Of a DNA stretch of 64,000 nucleotides, positions 1 to 11,571 are shown in pieces. The position numbers were made by a program, and so were the translations under genes. Source of the stretch: Chenopodium formosanum (taxonomy: Eukaryota; Streptophyta; Magnoliopsida; Caryophyllales; Amaranthaceae); the NCBI GenBank assembly GCA_024500155.1, contig CM044858.1, positions 29,096,786 to 29,160,785 of the forward strand. The letters run 5' to 3'. Within the stretch, counting starts at the first letter, position 1, and every line of letters starts with the position of its first letter. The notes under the pieces are model-generated. The model was given only the letters and a program-made list of their open reading frames with translations, was not told the origin of the DNA and ran no database searches.

Positions 1-1797
1 AACAAATAGCAATATCCATAACACCAAAAAATTCCTTCTGGATCGAAAGGAGCATGGCACCATGAAAGTAAATTTTCAGGTTCAACGCCGTCAATGGATT
101 CATTACAAACCTGCAATGAAAACAATGTTCAAAAAATAAGGACACACTGTGAAACTTCTTCCAAAAGTTTCACAACAAGTGACAATTTGTTGCGAAATTT
201 CAGAAGCAACCTTCACGTTTTAACACACAGGCTTCGCACAAAGATGATCAATTCAAAGAATATAGTGACCAATCATTCCAGTACGAATTATCATTATGAC
301 TATTTTATTTTTTATTGAAGTATTATTATGTAACACAATTAGGATATTTTTATCAATCTATATTGTCATTGGCATTGACAAACTTTGCAAACATGTAATG
401 GACCCGATTGGGGCTGCTGGGCCAAGTAGCATTATTGGGCCAAGCAGGCCTCCTGTGAGTTCTATCCAATTCCAAAACCCGAGGGGCAAGCGTAGGGCTT
501 ACCAAGTCCATTGCTAGAAGACATGGGAAATTAATTAAAGAAGAGGAAAGCTGCAGCAGGTAGTGGAGACACGGTGAAAGCAAGGCAAAGTAGAACCAAC
601 AACTTCAACAAAGAAATCAGAACAACTAGCCATTTTGTCATTTTGATAGTCAGCATAGTCTGTATGAATTGGCTTGTAAATAGAGATTAGTAACCTCAAG
701 TTACTTCCCCTTGAAAAATTGTAACCTCAAGTTACTAACTATCAACGAAAACTTTCCCTTTGACTTGCTAAAATATCAATTAATACTAGTTGAATTCATG
801 TACTTGCATAGTCTATAACAAAACATCAATGAAGTTAGGCTATCATTTATTTATGTAAACTCACCATTCTGATTTTGAAACAAGTACTTTAAATATTCCT
901 ATGATACTTTAAATATCACCCCGAGAGTGCTTTTAAACTTACCTGTACATAGCAACTAATTCATTAATTTCTTCAGTTTCATATCATGAGAGCTTTTAAG
1001 AGAAGTCACAAAGAATAAGAATAAAATGATGTCACCGATACTCACCATTGAAACATTATACCATTTGCAGCAGGCAAAGCTAAACCCGAGTTTGACGGAT
1101 TTATTCTCCAACATAAAAGCCATGCACAAGTCCAATATATACAGATGACAAAAGTAAAGTCACACACCTCTAAGACAAAATTATAACAGCATAGGCAGTG
1201 AAGCGTAATGAATATACAGTCAACTAAACAGTATTCATATATGTTCAGTTTTCTAACTGCCCAGCATAATCTAAATTAAAAATAAATATCCACACAAGCA
1301 CAAAATACCATGAAATTTAAGTCTTTAGATTTTTACCTATTCAACAAAAAACTAGTCAGCAATATTAGTCACAATGAAATTCTTTCCACAGCCATAAATA
1401 AATAAACACACATGATATCCAAATATAGTGCACGATTATTAGACTATGCATCAAAAGTTAGATAACATGCTCAAGCATACATTGTGATCATTTACTGCTA
1501 TCATAACATAAGACATAACTTAATATCCAGTCGATACCAGAAAAAATCTAGAAGCAGCTCATATAATATCAATGCATCAATGAACTTAGCAGCATCAATA
1601 TATTAAGCACAAAATTAGATCGGAAAAAGATCTCATGCACTCAAAAATCATAGTACAACAGGTTTCTTAAAAATTGATACAGCAATAAACATAGTTAAAT
1701 CAGAAACATACTAAGAACAAGAGATGAATCCGGAGGATATCTCAAAAACAAAAACAAAAAAAAAATAAATAAATAAACAAAAGAGCCTAAGACACAG
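1..1797. other. AT-rich intergenic DNA, no gene recognised
   Basis: I see no coding region, RNA gene or element boundary that I can support here. Short open frames near the left edge lack splice context and resemble no family I know. The stretch stops sharply at 1798, where a segment repeated at 63100 begins. Confidence 0.5.
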
Positions 1798-2700
1798 AAA
1801 ATTGCATGTGATCATCGGCTTACCTTATGTGCAGATCTTCACCGGTCATAAAGGTCCTAAGATTCTCAATAAAACGAGTCTTGACAAGCTCAACAAATAA
1901 AAACCATGAGCTCGAGAGGAAATCTATCTGCACCACCTATTCAACAATGATAGAACAAGCTGGATAAGATAGGTAGAGACCTGCCTCCTTTGATTGAAAA
2001 TTTCTATATCTTGGGGAGGCATAATCCTTCTGTCAAAAAGTGAAATCCTCCCTATGCTCCAAAACCAACAAAAAAAGACAATAGGCATTATAGAATACTG
2101 CTTCCAGTATTCTTCCATAACTGCTATGCTGTCTAAAGTATGCTAGACTATGATTCATAGCAGATTTAACATGATGGACAAATCTCGATTTAATAAAAAA
2201 TTTCATATTTTCATACATTAACACAAATTCTACTTTATAAGCTCACGAGTGCATTTAATATGTGCACCCAAAAGACAATAACAGCCAGAATTACATAATT
2301 AAAAAAAGAAAATTAAAAAAGAACGTAATAATATAAAAAGAACAATAATGTTATTACTCATAAGATTATCTCTATTGGTACAACAAAATAAAATTGTTTC
2401 AAAAGTATAATATAACAACGCGCCAAATTAAATTACTTAAAATTGAAAGAAATAAAAAATGGAATTTTAATTTTGTTTTGTGGTTTATTAAAGAACAACT
2501 GACGCGGAAAATCAGTTAATCGAAGGCACTTCAAGAAGAAAAGCATTGGCCCATGAATAAAACTTCTTGTCACACCTATCAACCACTGCTAATGTTCCAG
2601 TTTCCAGGTTCCACAAAACAATCAAACCTTGGTGGGTAACACACAGATACACCATATTTGGATCATCAGGATGAAGGGTCAACACTCTACCATAGAGCAT
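1798..2700. repeat. Segment duplicated in direct orientation at 63100-64000 (copy 1)
   Basis: This roughly 0.9 kb segment recurs at 63100-64000 in the same orientation with only scattered single-base and 1-2 bp indel differences. The left border is sharp: the sequences diverge immediately before AAAATTGCATGTG in both copies. It holds the 3' end of the F-box-associated gene and about 700 bp of its 3' flank. The right limit shown is only where the second copy leaves the window, so the true duplicated unit may be longer. I read it as part of a dispersed or tandem duplication of an F-box locus. Confidence 0.93.
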
Positions 2701-3756
2701 ACACTACTTAGCCAAGCTAGCATGCTTCAAGGAGTCTGAGAGACCAACCTGTTTCACTAGACTCCAATAACACTTCCCTTGATTGGAACTATCATCGTCT
2801 TCGATAAGCCTCCATAAGTACAATGTAGAAGTTTTATTACGCAACTGACATGCCCACAAGGAACCACGACAACACCAGAATACATCCAAGACCTGCACAA
2901 CCTCGTGGTCCTCCTCGGTCCGCTCAGTCGCCTCTACTTCTTGTACAGCAAGCAAGATACCGCCTTTTAATGTAAGATTCGTGTAGGCCTCACGATAACC
3001 CAAGAATATATTCTCCTTAGGTGGGTTTATATCAGCATCAACCTTACAAGTGAAAGGGTTATACAGGACTATACTCTGTCCAACCTACACAACTAGCCTT
3101 CCCTTGTAAGAAATCATTCGTCGAGAGTCGTAATTTACCCCATCCCAAAACTCATTACCGCGGGAAACTTTACTGCTCGTCCACTCTCCCGTCTCTGATG
3201 AAAAGATCACAACATCGAATTCAGGGTGACTAACGCTAGAAGATCCAAAGGCACGTAAAATTCTAAACCTGCAATGAACAAATTGGATTTGATTTATAGT
3301 TATAAAACAAGTTCATGTGCATATAAGTAGTAAATAAAGCAAAATAAAAGAAGTTAACCTGCAATTAGAATTCGAAATAAACCCTCCATCATCGTCTATA
3401 CGATAGTTGGGATCACAAACAAAACCTATGGCGGCGTGATAGCAAGGAGAAAATGAAGGAATTGGGGCAAGTGGAATAGAGGTCCATTGCTTGGTGACAG
3501 GGTTACATATATAATACGTGACTCTATTCAGATCAGAATAATTCGAACATAAAATCAGCCCATTACTAGAACCAACAATGTAGCCCTTGTCACCTTTATC
3601 TCCTTGAAAACAAGGGAGGTAATCCAGAGATAAACCAAAATATGCAACGCACGAGTAATCAAAATTTGCTTCTTGTAATAATCAAACACGAGTCTTTCGT
3701 TAACTTGTTCGACGTCATCAATATTTGTATCTGCCATTTAATTCTACTGTATTCCC
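2512..3756 (-). pseudogene. F-box-associated (FBA) domain protein, broken
   Basis: On the minus strand the translation is typical of the plant F-box-associated interaction domain: an ICNPVTKQW-like motif, SNGLILCS, a VVIFSSETGEW-like motif and a late GRVLTLHPDDPNMVYL segment. Two exons are visible, 3756-3360 and 3268-2512. The intron 3358-3269 begins GT, ends AG and keeps the frame (NSNC-R-FRIL). The ATG at 3737 starts a short peptide that shifts out of the FBA frame after about 25 codons. No F-box motif is present ahead of it, so the E3-ligase adaptor end is missing or lost. Two TAG codons interrupt the FBA frame, in the VV-stop-VGQS context near 3087 and between SLAK and CMLYGR near 2704. 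Intact family members are SCF ubiquitin-ligase substrate adaptors; this copy should not make one. A 3' paralogue lies at 63812-64000. Confidence 0.8.
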
Positions 3757-4510
3757 CTGCAATTAAAATAAAATTAAATTGGTAAAACTGTTGGAGAATA
3801 GATTATAATTAACGCAAAGTATTTATCTTTATTCCTTAAAAAAATAATAATAAATAAATAAAAAATAATAATAAATAAAAAAAGTATTTATCTTTATTAA
3901 TGGAACAAATTTGACTCAATTGTCAAATTAGACTTGATATTAACATAAATTTCCGATTATAAAGTTAAGGGCAATACAGTTCAAACCAACGTTACAATAA
4001 TCAACCTTACCAAAAAAAAATTAAAAAAAAATTGACGATTAAATAATTTATAACCCCAGATTTGTGAAATTCAACATCGACATAATATGTATTGATATTC
4101 GACAGCTAAAAAGTAAAAACGCAAACCAAAATTCAAACCAAAAAAACAATATTTCGACCAAGGAAAAACCCTAAATTGACTAAACTAACGATCAATTCAA
4201 ATGAAAATCCAGGATTGTGAAATTACTATGTTCAAAATCGGGTACTAAAAACGCATACTAAAATTGATCATAGAAAAACCCTAAATTGACTATAATCAAT
4301 CAAATCAACGACAAACCCTAATTGACGAACAAAATAACGATACACCATAGCATGTGAATATAATAATTGACTAAACGATAAACCTAAATTGTGAAATTGA
4401 TAATTAAAACTAACAGAAGAGAAAACAAAAACTTACTTCAGAAGCTTCTTCTTCAATAAAAGAGAGAAAAACATAAACATTTTTGAAGAGTCAATTAACG
4501 ATGAAAGAAC
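3757..4510 (-). promoter_or_regulatory. 5'UTR intron and leader exon of the F-box-associated locus
   Basis: Upstream of the broken coding region the minus strand shows a good acceptor (TTGCAG, AG at 3758-3757) and a consensus donor (GAA|GTAAGT, GT at 4436-4435). This suggests a leader exon at about 4437-4510 and a 680-bp intron in the 5'UTR, a layout common in plant F-box genes. The transcription start is not defined. The intron is AT-rich and shows no other feature. Confidence 0.45.
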
Positions 4511-4860
4511 AAAAAGTACTCCGTTTTTATAACAGTTGTGCGAGGGTTAACTTTTTAAGTAATTCTCTTCTTTTTTTTTTTAAACCAAGTAATTCTAATT
4601 TCAATCAAATTCTAATTCTAAGCACTCCTATATTTGGTTGAAAAAAAATAAAAACTGTCAAAAATAGGACAATTATCTTTTAAAAAAAACGATTTTAGAA
4701 TGCTTTCCATAAAAAATGGATGCTTTCCTATAATAATGCTCGTACTCTTAGTAATTCCATGAATACAGCTACACTTTTACATTTTCCCAATCTACAGTCC
4801 ACGTCACCATTTAGGTATAAATATATTTTTTTGATAATTCAACCCAAAACCGCCATTTGA

Positions 4861-5090
4861 GGGTCCGTTTGGCATCGCTGTGGTTTTCTGTTTTTTGGTT
4901 TTTTGTTTTTTAAAAGTATATTACATATGTTACATAATGGATCAAAAAATATTTAGACTTAATAAAATCATGATAATTTTGAAAACTGACAACAAAAAAG
5001 TGAAAACACCTTTTTCTTGTTTCCCGTTTTTGGTTTTTAGTTTTCAAAAAAACAGGAAACTGAAAACCAAAAATGATGCCAAACAAGCCC
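4861..5090. mobile_element. Tourist-like MITE (230 bp)
   Basis: Termini are inverted: GGGTCCGTTTGGCATC on the left and the complement of GGGCTTGTTTGGCATC on the right. Similarity continues inward (GTTTTCTGTTTT against GTTTTCAGTTTCC). The trinucleotide TGA sits directly outside both ends. GGG/GGC-type termini with a 3-bp duplication point to the PIF/Harbinger (Tourist) group, although TGA departs from the usual TWA. It has no coding capacity. Confidence 0.75.
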
Positions 5091-6603
5091 TGAGTTAGCG
5101 GTTTACAATTTAGGGAAAACCGCCAATTCAAGTGGCGGTTTCCATTTGTATACACTCCGTAATAAAAAGGAACTGAGTAGAGTAGAATACTGATATACTA
5201 TAATCTGGGATAAATTTGATGAACAATATAATGATATCGAGGTAAAATTAATTATACGTATACTCGTCCAAATCAAACAAAGAAAATCTAAATTTGGTTA
5301 GTAAAAAAGTTCAGAGTAATCTGATTTTAGAGAGAGAAGGGGATGAAGAAGAGAGAAGTTGTCAATTTGTCATATGTTTCATTAATCTGGAAAATATCAC
5401 AATGAGGGATTTATATAATATAGATAATTATATATGAAGGAGAAGAAAATTGATGCAATCTCATAGTTAGATCTAAGTTACATAATTAATAAAATTAAAA
5501 ATTACATAAACCTTTGGCCTTTGAATGTGAGGACGAAGGAGGCAATGGCGAGGAACGTAGATGCGGTGGTGGCGATGGCGGAAGATGCGGTGGTGTATGT
5601 GGCGGTTTAGTATGTGAATGGAAAATTCTGTATGTATCATGAAGGTTTAAGCCTTTAATTATCCATGCCCAAAAAATTCACCCAACATTAAACTGGAATT
5701 AATTTGAAGATGATATAAAATGAAGACTGAAATTTGAAGATCGAATAAGGAGTGGTTTGAGTGGGGATCCTCTTGTTTTTAACGACATAGTTAGAGAAAA
5801 ATAAAGAACAAAAGTCTGTAAAAAAAGAAATTTAATTAGGTGGGAAACATCAACACCGCCATCTAAGGAGTGGTTTTGTAAAAAAAAAAAAATCAAGAAA
5901 AAAAATTAATTTTATTAAAATGTTGATGTGGACAGTATATTGGGAATTTTTATAAAAGTGGTGGTATTTATGGAATTAGAAACTTTGCCAACATTATTAA
6001 GGGAAAGGACTCATAAAAAATAGAGGGTTAACTTTTTAAGTAATTCTAATTTTAATTTTAATTGAATTCTAAGTACTCTATTTGGACATCTTCCAAAATA
6101 AAATGTTTTTTTTTTTTTAAAAACAAAATAAAATGATCTTTGACCTACATATCTTCATTTATAAGACTATAATTCCATTGTCTATATCTATAATCCCTAC
6201 CCTATAAAAGCCGGGGATCACAAATAAGAAAAACTGCTGAAATGAGGGATTTCCTTATGAACAGTGCACGGTCGAATTTGCGCCTGTATTTTGTGTTGGA
6301 AAATCCTTATCTACAGTGGCGTGACTATATTGCCCTCCAAAGTTTTTGCATGTGCCTGCCACGTGGTGGATGAGAAATTAGTTCTGACTAAATGTTTGCA
6401 TGTATCTGGCACGTGGTGGGACACTATAATCTGCTCTAGCTGAATTTAGTTGCAAGATTGTATAGGATAATTGCAAACTTTTATAAGATTTATATGAATG
6501 CATTGCTAATTTATTGTCAATTCTAATTGATCATTATTTCTGATTAGGGTTTACTCTGATTTTGTTTCTGGGGCTTCAATTTTTGTCACTTACATGAACT
6601 ATA
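5091..6603. other. Non-coding spacer with GGN-rich microsatellite
   Basis: No gene recognised. A short purine-rich GGTGG/GGCGG run lies near 5530-5610. Repeated CCGCCA/TGGCGG motifs flank the preceding MITE. The 300 bp before 6604 is probably the former 5' region of the gene fragment that follows. Confidence 0.4.
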
Positions 6604-7110
6604 ATGTCGAGAATATGCAGAGATTTGGGAATTTTTGTGGGTTTAATGATTATTATAGTTGGGTTGAATTTGAATTATACTTTTGCAATTGATTCAATTT
6701 ATGATGATGATGACGATGATGATGATGGGTTTTCGTTTATTGGAAGTGGGGTTGAGAATTCGTATCAATTTCATGGGGATTACTCTCCTCCGACGCCGCC
6801 ACCTCCGGTGCTTCCGCCGTTACCGCCTTCGGCGTCGTGTGAAGGTGATCTTAGGGGTTTTGGATCGCTTGAGAGTGTTTGTAAGCTTAATTCTAGCTTA
6901 GAATTATCAAATGATTTGTATATAAAAGGGAGTGGTAATTTAGAGATTGATTCTGGTGTGATTATTAGTTGCCCTTTTGCTGGGTGTTCAATAACTGTTA
7001 ATTGAAGTGGTGAATTTCAGTTGGGTAGGAATGCTACTGTAGTTGCTGGAGCTTTCTGGGTTGTTGCCGAGAATGCGAGTTTTCTTGATGTTTGTGTTTT
7101 GTGGAATTGA
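6604..7110 (+). pseudogene. N-terminal fragment of a plant glycine-rich secreted/membrane protein (At5g11700/At4g32920-like)
   Basis: The frame opens with a hydrophobic signal peptide (about residues 9-28), a run of eight aspartates, a proline-rich stretch and then CEGDLRGFGSLESVC followed by an IDSGVIISCPFAGCSITVN-like segment. From memory this matches the N-terminus of a large plant family of cell-surface glycine-rich proteins. A TGA at 7003-7005 stops the frame after 133 residues. The same frame continues to match (SGEFQLG, ATVVAGAF, AENASF) until about 7090 and then ends next to a Mutator-type element. Family members exceed 1000 residues, so this is a 5' remnant with a nonsense codon. Function in the family is poorly defined. 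The match rests on recall and was not searched. Confidence 0.55.
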
Positions 7111-7137
7111 TGGAATTTCACTTTGATTTATTGAGAA

Positions 7138-8085
7138 TTTGGATTATTTTAGAATAATCCCAAATTTGGATTATTTTAGAATAATCCCAACATTAGGGGT
7201 TGTTTACTTTCTTCAATCCCAAACCAGCCAACAAAAATCAATGACCTGTTATCACAAGTTATGTGACACGTGTTACATTGTAATTGGTCCATAATATTTT
7301 TAAAAAACTGAAAAAGGAATTAAAAATAAAAACAGAAAAAAAAAAATCAAACCCCGCCCAACCCCTCCCCCTTCCCCATCGGAATCCCAAACCCCAGCCA
7401 CCCACCGAAAAACCCACCCCAAACCCCGCCCAGCCCTTCTCCCTTCCCGTTGGCATTCCACTCATTCTCCCGTCCCATCGCCCTTTCCCCTTAGTCACTC
7501 CCGTGAGGCCTTAAGCACACTCAATCTTCCCCCTTAAACCATCACCTTCGTGAGATTAGATGCCGAATTGCTGTAATTGATGGCTTACAGGAAGTTGGGC
7601 GGTTGTAGGTTGTTGCGAGCTGGTTTCGTGGTGGTTGAAGGTGGTGAGTTTGGTGTTGCAGGCTGTGCGGGTTGTTTAGGCTGAGCATGGAACTGCTGGT
7701 TGTGCAGGCTGTACGTGTGGAGTGGCTGAGCAAAGGGTAGCTGGCCCACAAGAGGAGGGATGTGATTTTTCCTGTGGGAAGGGGATTGGGGCGGCTATTT
7801 GCTGGGTCCCGGTGGGCGGTGGGACTGTGGTGGTCAGGGAAGGGGAGTGATGCTGGGTTTTCTAAATTAGTCCGATTTTTTTTATTTATTATTTTTGGCT
7901 AATAACTCTTGACACGTGGCATTTATTTTTAAAAAAAGAAAATTACCCCTTTCAACAGGTAACCGGTAATCGGGATTGAAGAAAGCAAATAACCCCCAAA
8001 GTTGGGATTATTGTAGAATAATCCAAAGTTGGGATTTTTAAAAGAAAATGGAGCAAAGTTGGGATTATTATTTACAAATTTTCCC
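7138..8085. mobile_element. Mutator-type non-autonomous element (related to 29647-30787)
   Basis: Both ends carry tandem blocks of the palindrome-like GGATTATTNTAGAATAATCC and a shared subterminal GTTNTTTACTTTCTTCAATCCC, in opposite orientation. An ACACGTG motif lies just inside each end and the core is C-rich, as in the element at 29647-30787. The left terminus is degraded or truncated against the gene fragment that ends at about 7110, so the exact left end and any TSD are not certain. No transposase is encoded. Confidence 0.6.
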
Positions 8086-8294
8086 TGTTCTTTTTTTGGA
8101 AACTCAACCTCTTGCAAATTTGGATGGACAATCTTTTTCGACTTTTATTGTGGGTGGGTGAGAGTTTTTTTTAAAGTTCAATTTGCAGAGAAGATTGATT
8201 AAAGGGGAGTAATGGCAGGGATTTAATTCGGGAACAAAGGGGTCGTAGTTGAAGGAGCTGACTTTGCATTTCATTTGGGATGGAAAATCACAAA

Positions 8295-8750
8295 GGAAAA
8301 TTTGTAATTATTAATCCTAACTTTGGGTCATTTACTTTAACTAATCCCACTATCAATTATTTTTGAATTATCCCAACTTTAGAAGGAATTATCTTTTATC
8401 AGGTCAAATGACCGGTGACCTGTTTAAAAGGTAACTTTTTTATAAATTTTTTTCTTAAATGCCACATGTCGCAATTTCATTAGTCAAAAATTTATAACTT
8501 TGTGTCAAGCTACCTCTAACAATAGGTCATTGACTTTTATTGAACGGTCATGACTTGATAGAAGTAAATGCCCCCCCCAAAGTTGGGTACCAAAGTCACT
8601 AGAGGAACCTGTTGACTTCTTAAACCGGTTACCAGTCATCTTGACCGGATAAAAGAATATGAGTACCAAAGTTGGGATTATTCAATAATAATGGATGGGC
8701 TTAATGAAAGTAAATGGGTGAAAGATGGGATTAATTATAACAATTTTTCC
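8295..8750. mobile_element. Short TIR element, same TIR style (456 bp)
   Basis: It starts GGAAAATTTGTAATTATTAATCC and ends with the complementary arrangement finishing in TTTTTCC. AACTTTGGG/AAAGTTGGG blocks and matching GACCGGTNACC motifs lie inside both arms. The pattern matches the Mutator-like TIRs seen elsewhere in the window. I could not find a convincing TSD. It has no coding capacity. Confidence 0.55.
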
Positions 8751-9153
8751 TTCAAAATACCAACTTTTTAAAACTTTTTATTTTCAGTAATTAAAAATAT
8801 TAACAATATAGAAAGTCTACAGATTTGCTAAAAAGGAAATATAAATGTACACTATTTTAGGGGAAAGATCAATTACATTGTTGACCCAATTACACTTCCT
8901 AATATGTTCCTGCCCATATTGCTTCTTACATGTCCAAAAAATTGAATATATACCAAATGTCACCCAGATCTTGATATCATTCATAATATCAACACATCCT
9001 TACAAGCTTTATACTTCAATATCAAAGCACATCCCTTCAAGAAATTGTATGCTCCATATCTAGCTTCCTGCCAAAAAAAAAAAATGTAAGGAATAAAGTA
9101 AATAATTTAAGTATTAAATTCAGTAAAGTTTCCTTTATAAATTGGATAACCTG

Positions 9154-10675
9154 TGACAGGCTAAAGTCGTATCACCTAATCAAAAATAATTACCTTAGTC
9201 CACTAGCTTATGTAGATAGGGAAGTAGGGTCGAATCCACAGGGAAACAAGTCTTTCTACTCCTAATTAATTATTATAATCTAAATTACTAAAGTAACTAA
9301 TATTTGTTGTGATTATAAACTATGCTACGAAAATTATGAGTAAAGAGAATAATTAAGGAAGAAATCAAATATTAAAAGGCCTAGGGCATAGGTTCACTAA
9401 TAAACAATATTCCAGGACAGAACACAATAATCAATCATCAATGCATTAATTAATCAGATCATAAAGGGCTTTCGCTACGTATTACAATCACAGAATTAAT
9501 TTACCGGTATTAAATCTCATCTCTCGAATCTCGACCTAACCATTTATAAATTAATCTGCCTATTGAAACTAAGCCTAAACATCAATTCTCATCTCTCGAA
9601 TCTCGAATCAATATTGCTAAACTCATACAATTAAACCTGACCAAATCTAATTGCATAGCATTTAAACAGTCAATAGGAAATCAATTAAGCATTAATAATC
9701 AACAATCATAAAATTACCCCTTCATATTATTTATTAGATCCCCATAAACCCTAGAAAGGGAACTACTCACGCATAATTAAATATAAACTAAACAAAGCAA
9801 TTAAACAAGACATGATAGAAGAATATAAAATAAATAACTGAGATTAAACCAAGAGTTGTAGAGAGAGAAATAAGAGAGTACTAAGAATTTAATTAAGGGA
9901 GACAGAGAAAAGTTAGAGAGAGAAAGAGAAAAGAAAAACTAAATCAAAAACCAAAAACTAAAAACTAATAATAAAACAAGACTAAAACTAAGACTAGAAA
10001 CTAAGAAAACTACCTAAAACCTACGTACTACTACTATCCCCTTTTATAAAGAAGACAAAAACAAATCCTAACCCCACTCAAATTCCTCAACAAAACCTAA
10101 CAAACTATAAATACATAAGTTGCGGAAATCTTCATAGGCTGCCATTAATTGGGCTTTTAACAACGAAGCCCACTGATGAATCAAATCAACTCAATCTCGC
10201 AGCAACAAGCTCGCTCGATCGGGCATTGGGCCGCCCGATCGGGCCCGGTCAAAAATCACGCCCATCAGCTGACTTTTTCTTGGGGTTGGGCTTCTGTTTG
10301 CTTTAGGCCCAAACCTCTCTATTCACTACTTGGCTTATCTAGTAAAATATCGTGATACTTGTTTGGTTCGTACTAGTAACATGAACTTTGTAGCTTGCTT
10401 ATTTAATCGAGCCCTTAATCACCGGATTATATTTCTCTAACTCGGCCTTGGGCTTAAATATACGGTCATAAAATACGATCAAACTTCAATATCTTTGTAG
10501 TGGCTCAATAAACTCGAAAATTGTCATAAATCTGCAAATTCCTATAAAATAATACCAACTCTACAAAAACACTAGAAAATGTTTATTAGTAATAAAAATA
10601 GCTCCGTTGAGCTCAAATAAGCATATAAATGACCGTGGGAAGGGAGATAAAAATATATATAAAATAGACTTATCA
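9154..10675. mobile_element. Solo LTR (1522 bp) with 5-bp TSD
   Basis: The sequence begins TGACAGGC and ends ACTTATCA, flanked on both sides by ACCTG (9149-9153 and 10676-10680). The termini and a subterminal AGGGTCGAATCCACAG block resemble those of the 2.57 kb LTRs at 40581 and 47156 (TGACAGGG, GGGTCGAACCACAG, CACTTATCA), so it belongs to a related family. No internal region or second LTR adjoins it. This fits LTR-LTR recombination having removed the body. GC-rich GATCGGGC palindromes sit near 10210-10250. Confidence 0.82.
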
Positions 10676-10903
10676 ACCTGCAAATTTAGAGTATTCATAC
10701 TAAGATTCAATTTTAATAATAGAATAACCGATCCACGATAACAAATCTCAAAGAAAGATACAGAGAGATGGGAAAGAGAAAGATTATATTGGACGAGGAG
10801 GAAGTTTAAAAGTTAAGGAAAAAACCTGATTCAACATAGCCATCACCTATGTATTCACTAGTTGATTTTCTATACCACTGCCAATTGTAGATATAAGTTA
10901 GTA

Positions 10904-10993
10904 CTACCTCCGTTACATATTATTTGCAACGATTAGACATTTTTCCTCTCTAATTTATGTCAAATCGTTGCAAATAATATGTAACGGAGGTAG
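10904..10993. mobile_element. Palindromic Stowaway MITE (90 bp)
   Basis: CTACCTCCGTTACATATTAT at the left is matched by its reverse complement at the right, with only a short loop, and both ends are flanked by TA. It is an almost perfect hairpin of the Tc1/mariner-type Stowaway class. Confidence 0.85.
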
Positions 10994-11055
10994 TAATAAA
11001 AATTGGTGTAAGATTAAGGTCTTGTTCATCGCTCAGTTGAGCATATATATACTAA

Positions 11056-11277
11056 GGGCCTGTTCACTTCAACTTAATTTCAGTTCAGTTCTTTTCAGCT
11101 TCAATCAGATCAGTTCAGTTCAATGCAACTCCTAATTTCATTCTCTCATAAAATATCCATTTCAGGTCAATTCAGTTCAGTTCAATTCAACTCCAATCAG
11201 TTAAGTTCAGTTCAGTTTAGTTCAGCTCCAATCAGTTCAGTTCAATTCAGATCAGTTCAATAAATGTGAAAAGGCCC
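11056..11277. mobile_element. Tourist-like MITE with TAA duplication (222 bp)
   Basis: Inverted ends GGGCCTGTTCAC and GGGCCTTTTCACAT (the latter on the complement) are each flanked by TAA (11053-11055, 11278-11280). The interior is degenerate tandem CAGTTCAGTTCAATTCA-like sequence. The 3-bp TAA duplication and GGGCC ends fit PIF/Harbinger. Confidence 0.8.
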
Positions 11278-11571
11278 TAAATAACCATATTTTACTTGCC
11301 TTTTGAGGTTTATAGTATTTTCTCTACTTTTTATAGCATCATATCCATCTACACACCAGCTTTGATAGTCTCCATAACCTCATCAAAAAGAATTATTAAA
11401 TTATTGAAGAAAATGGAAGATGAAATACAACCTTATAAGCAACACGCTCTACTAAAGGAACAAACCTAATCAAAATACATCGACTTAAAGGTTAAAAAAT
11501 ATTTTCAGTAAAGCAATACACAAGATCACATTTAGTTCATTAGCTAATACTTTGTAGATGACGACTATCAA

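Noticed and set aside
1924..2224. Minus-strand frames with a possible exon ending at a GTAAGC donor near 1823
   Set aside because: The peptide has in-frame stops, matches no family I know, and the frame does not join to any nearby exon in either copy of the duplicated segment.
7259..7514. Proline- or glycine-rich frames inside the Mutator-type element
   Set aside because: C-rich low-complexity core; the frames on both strands are equally open and meaningless.
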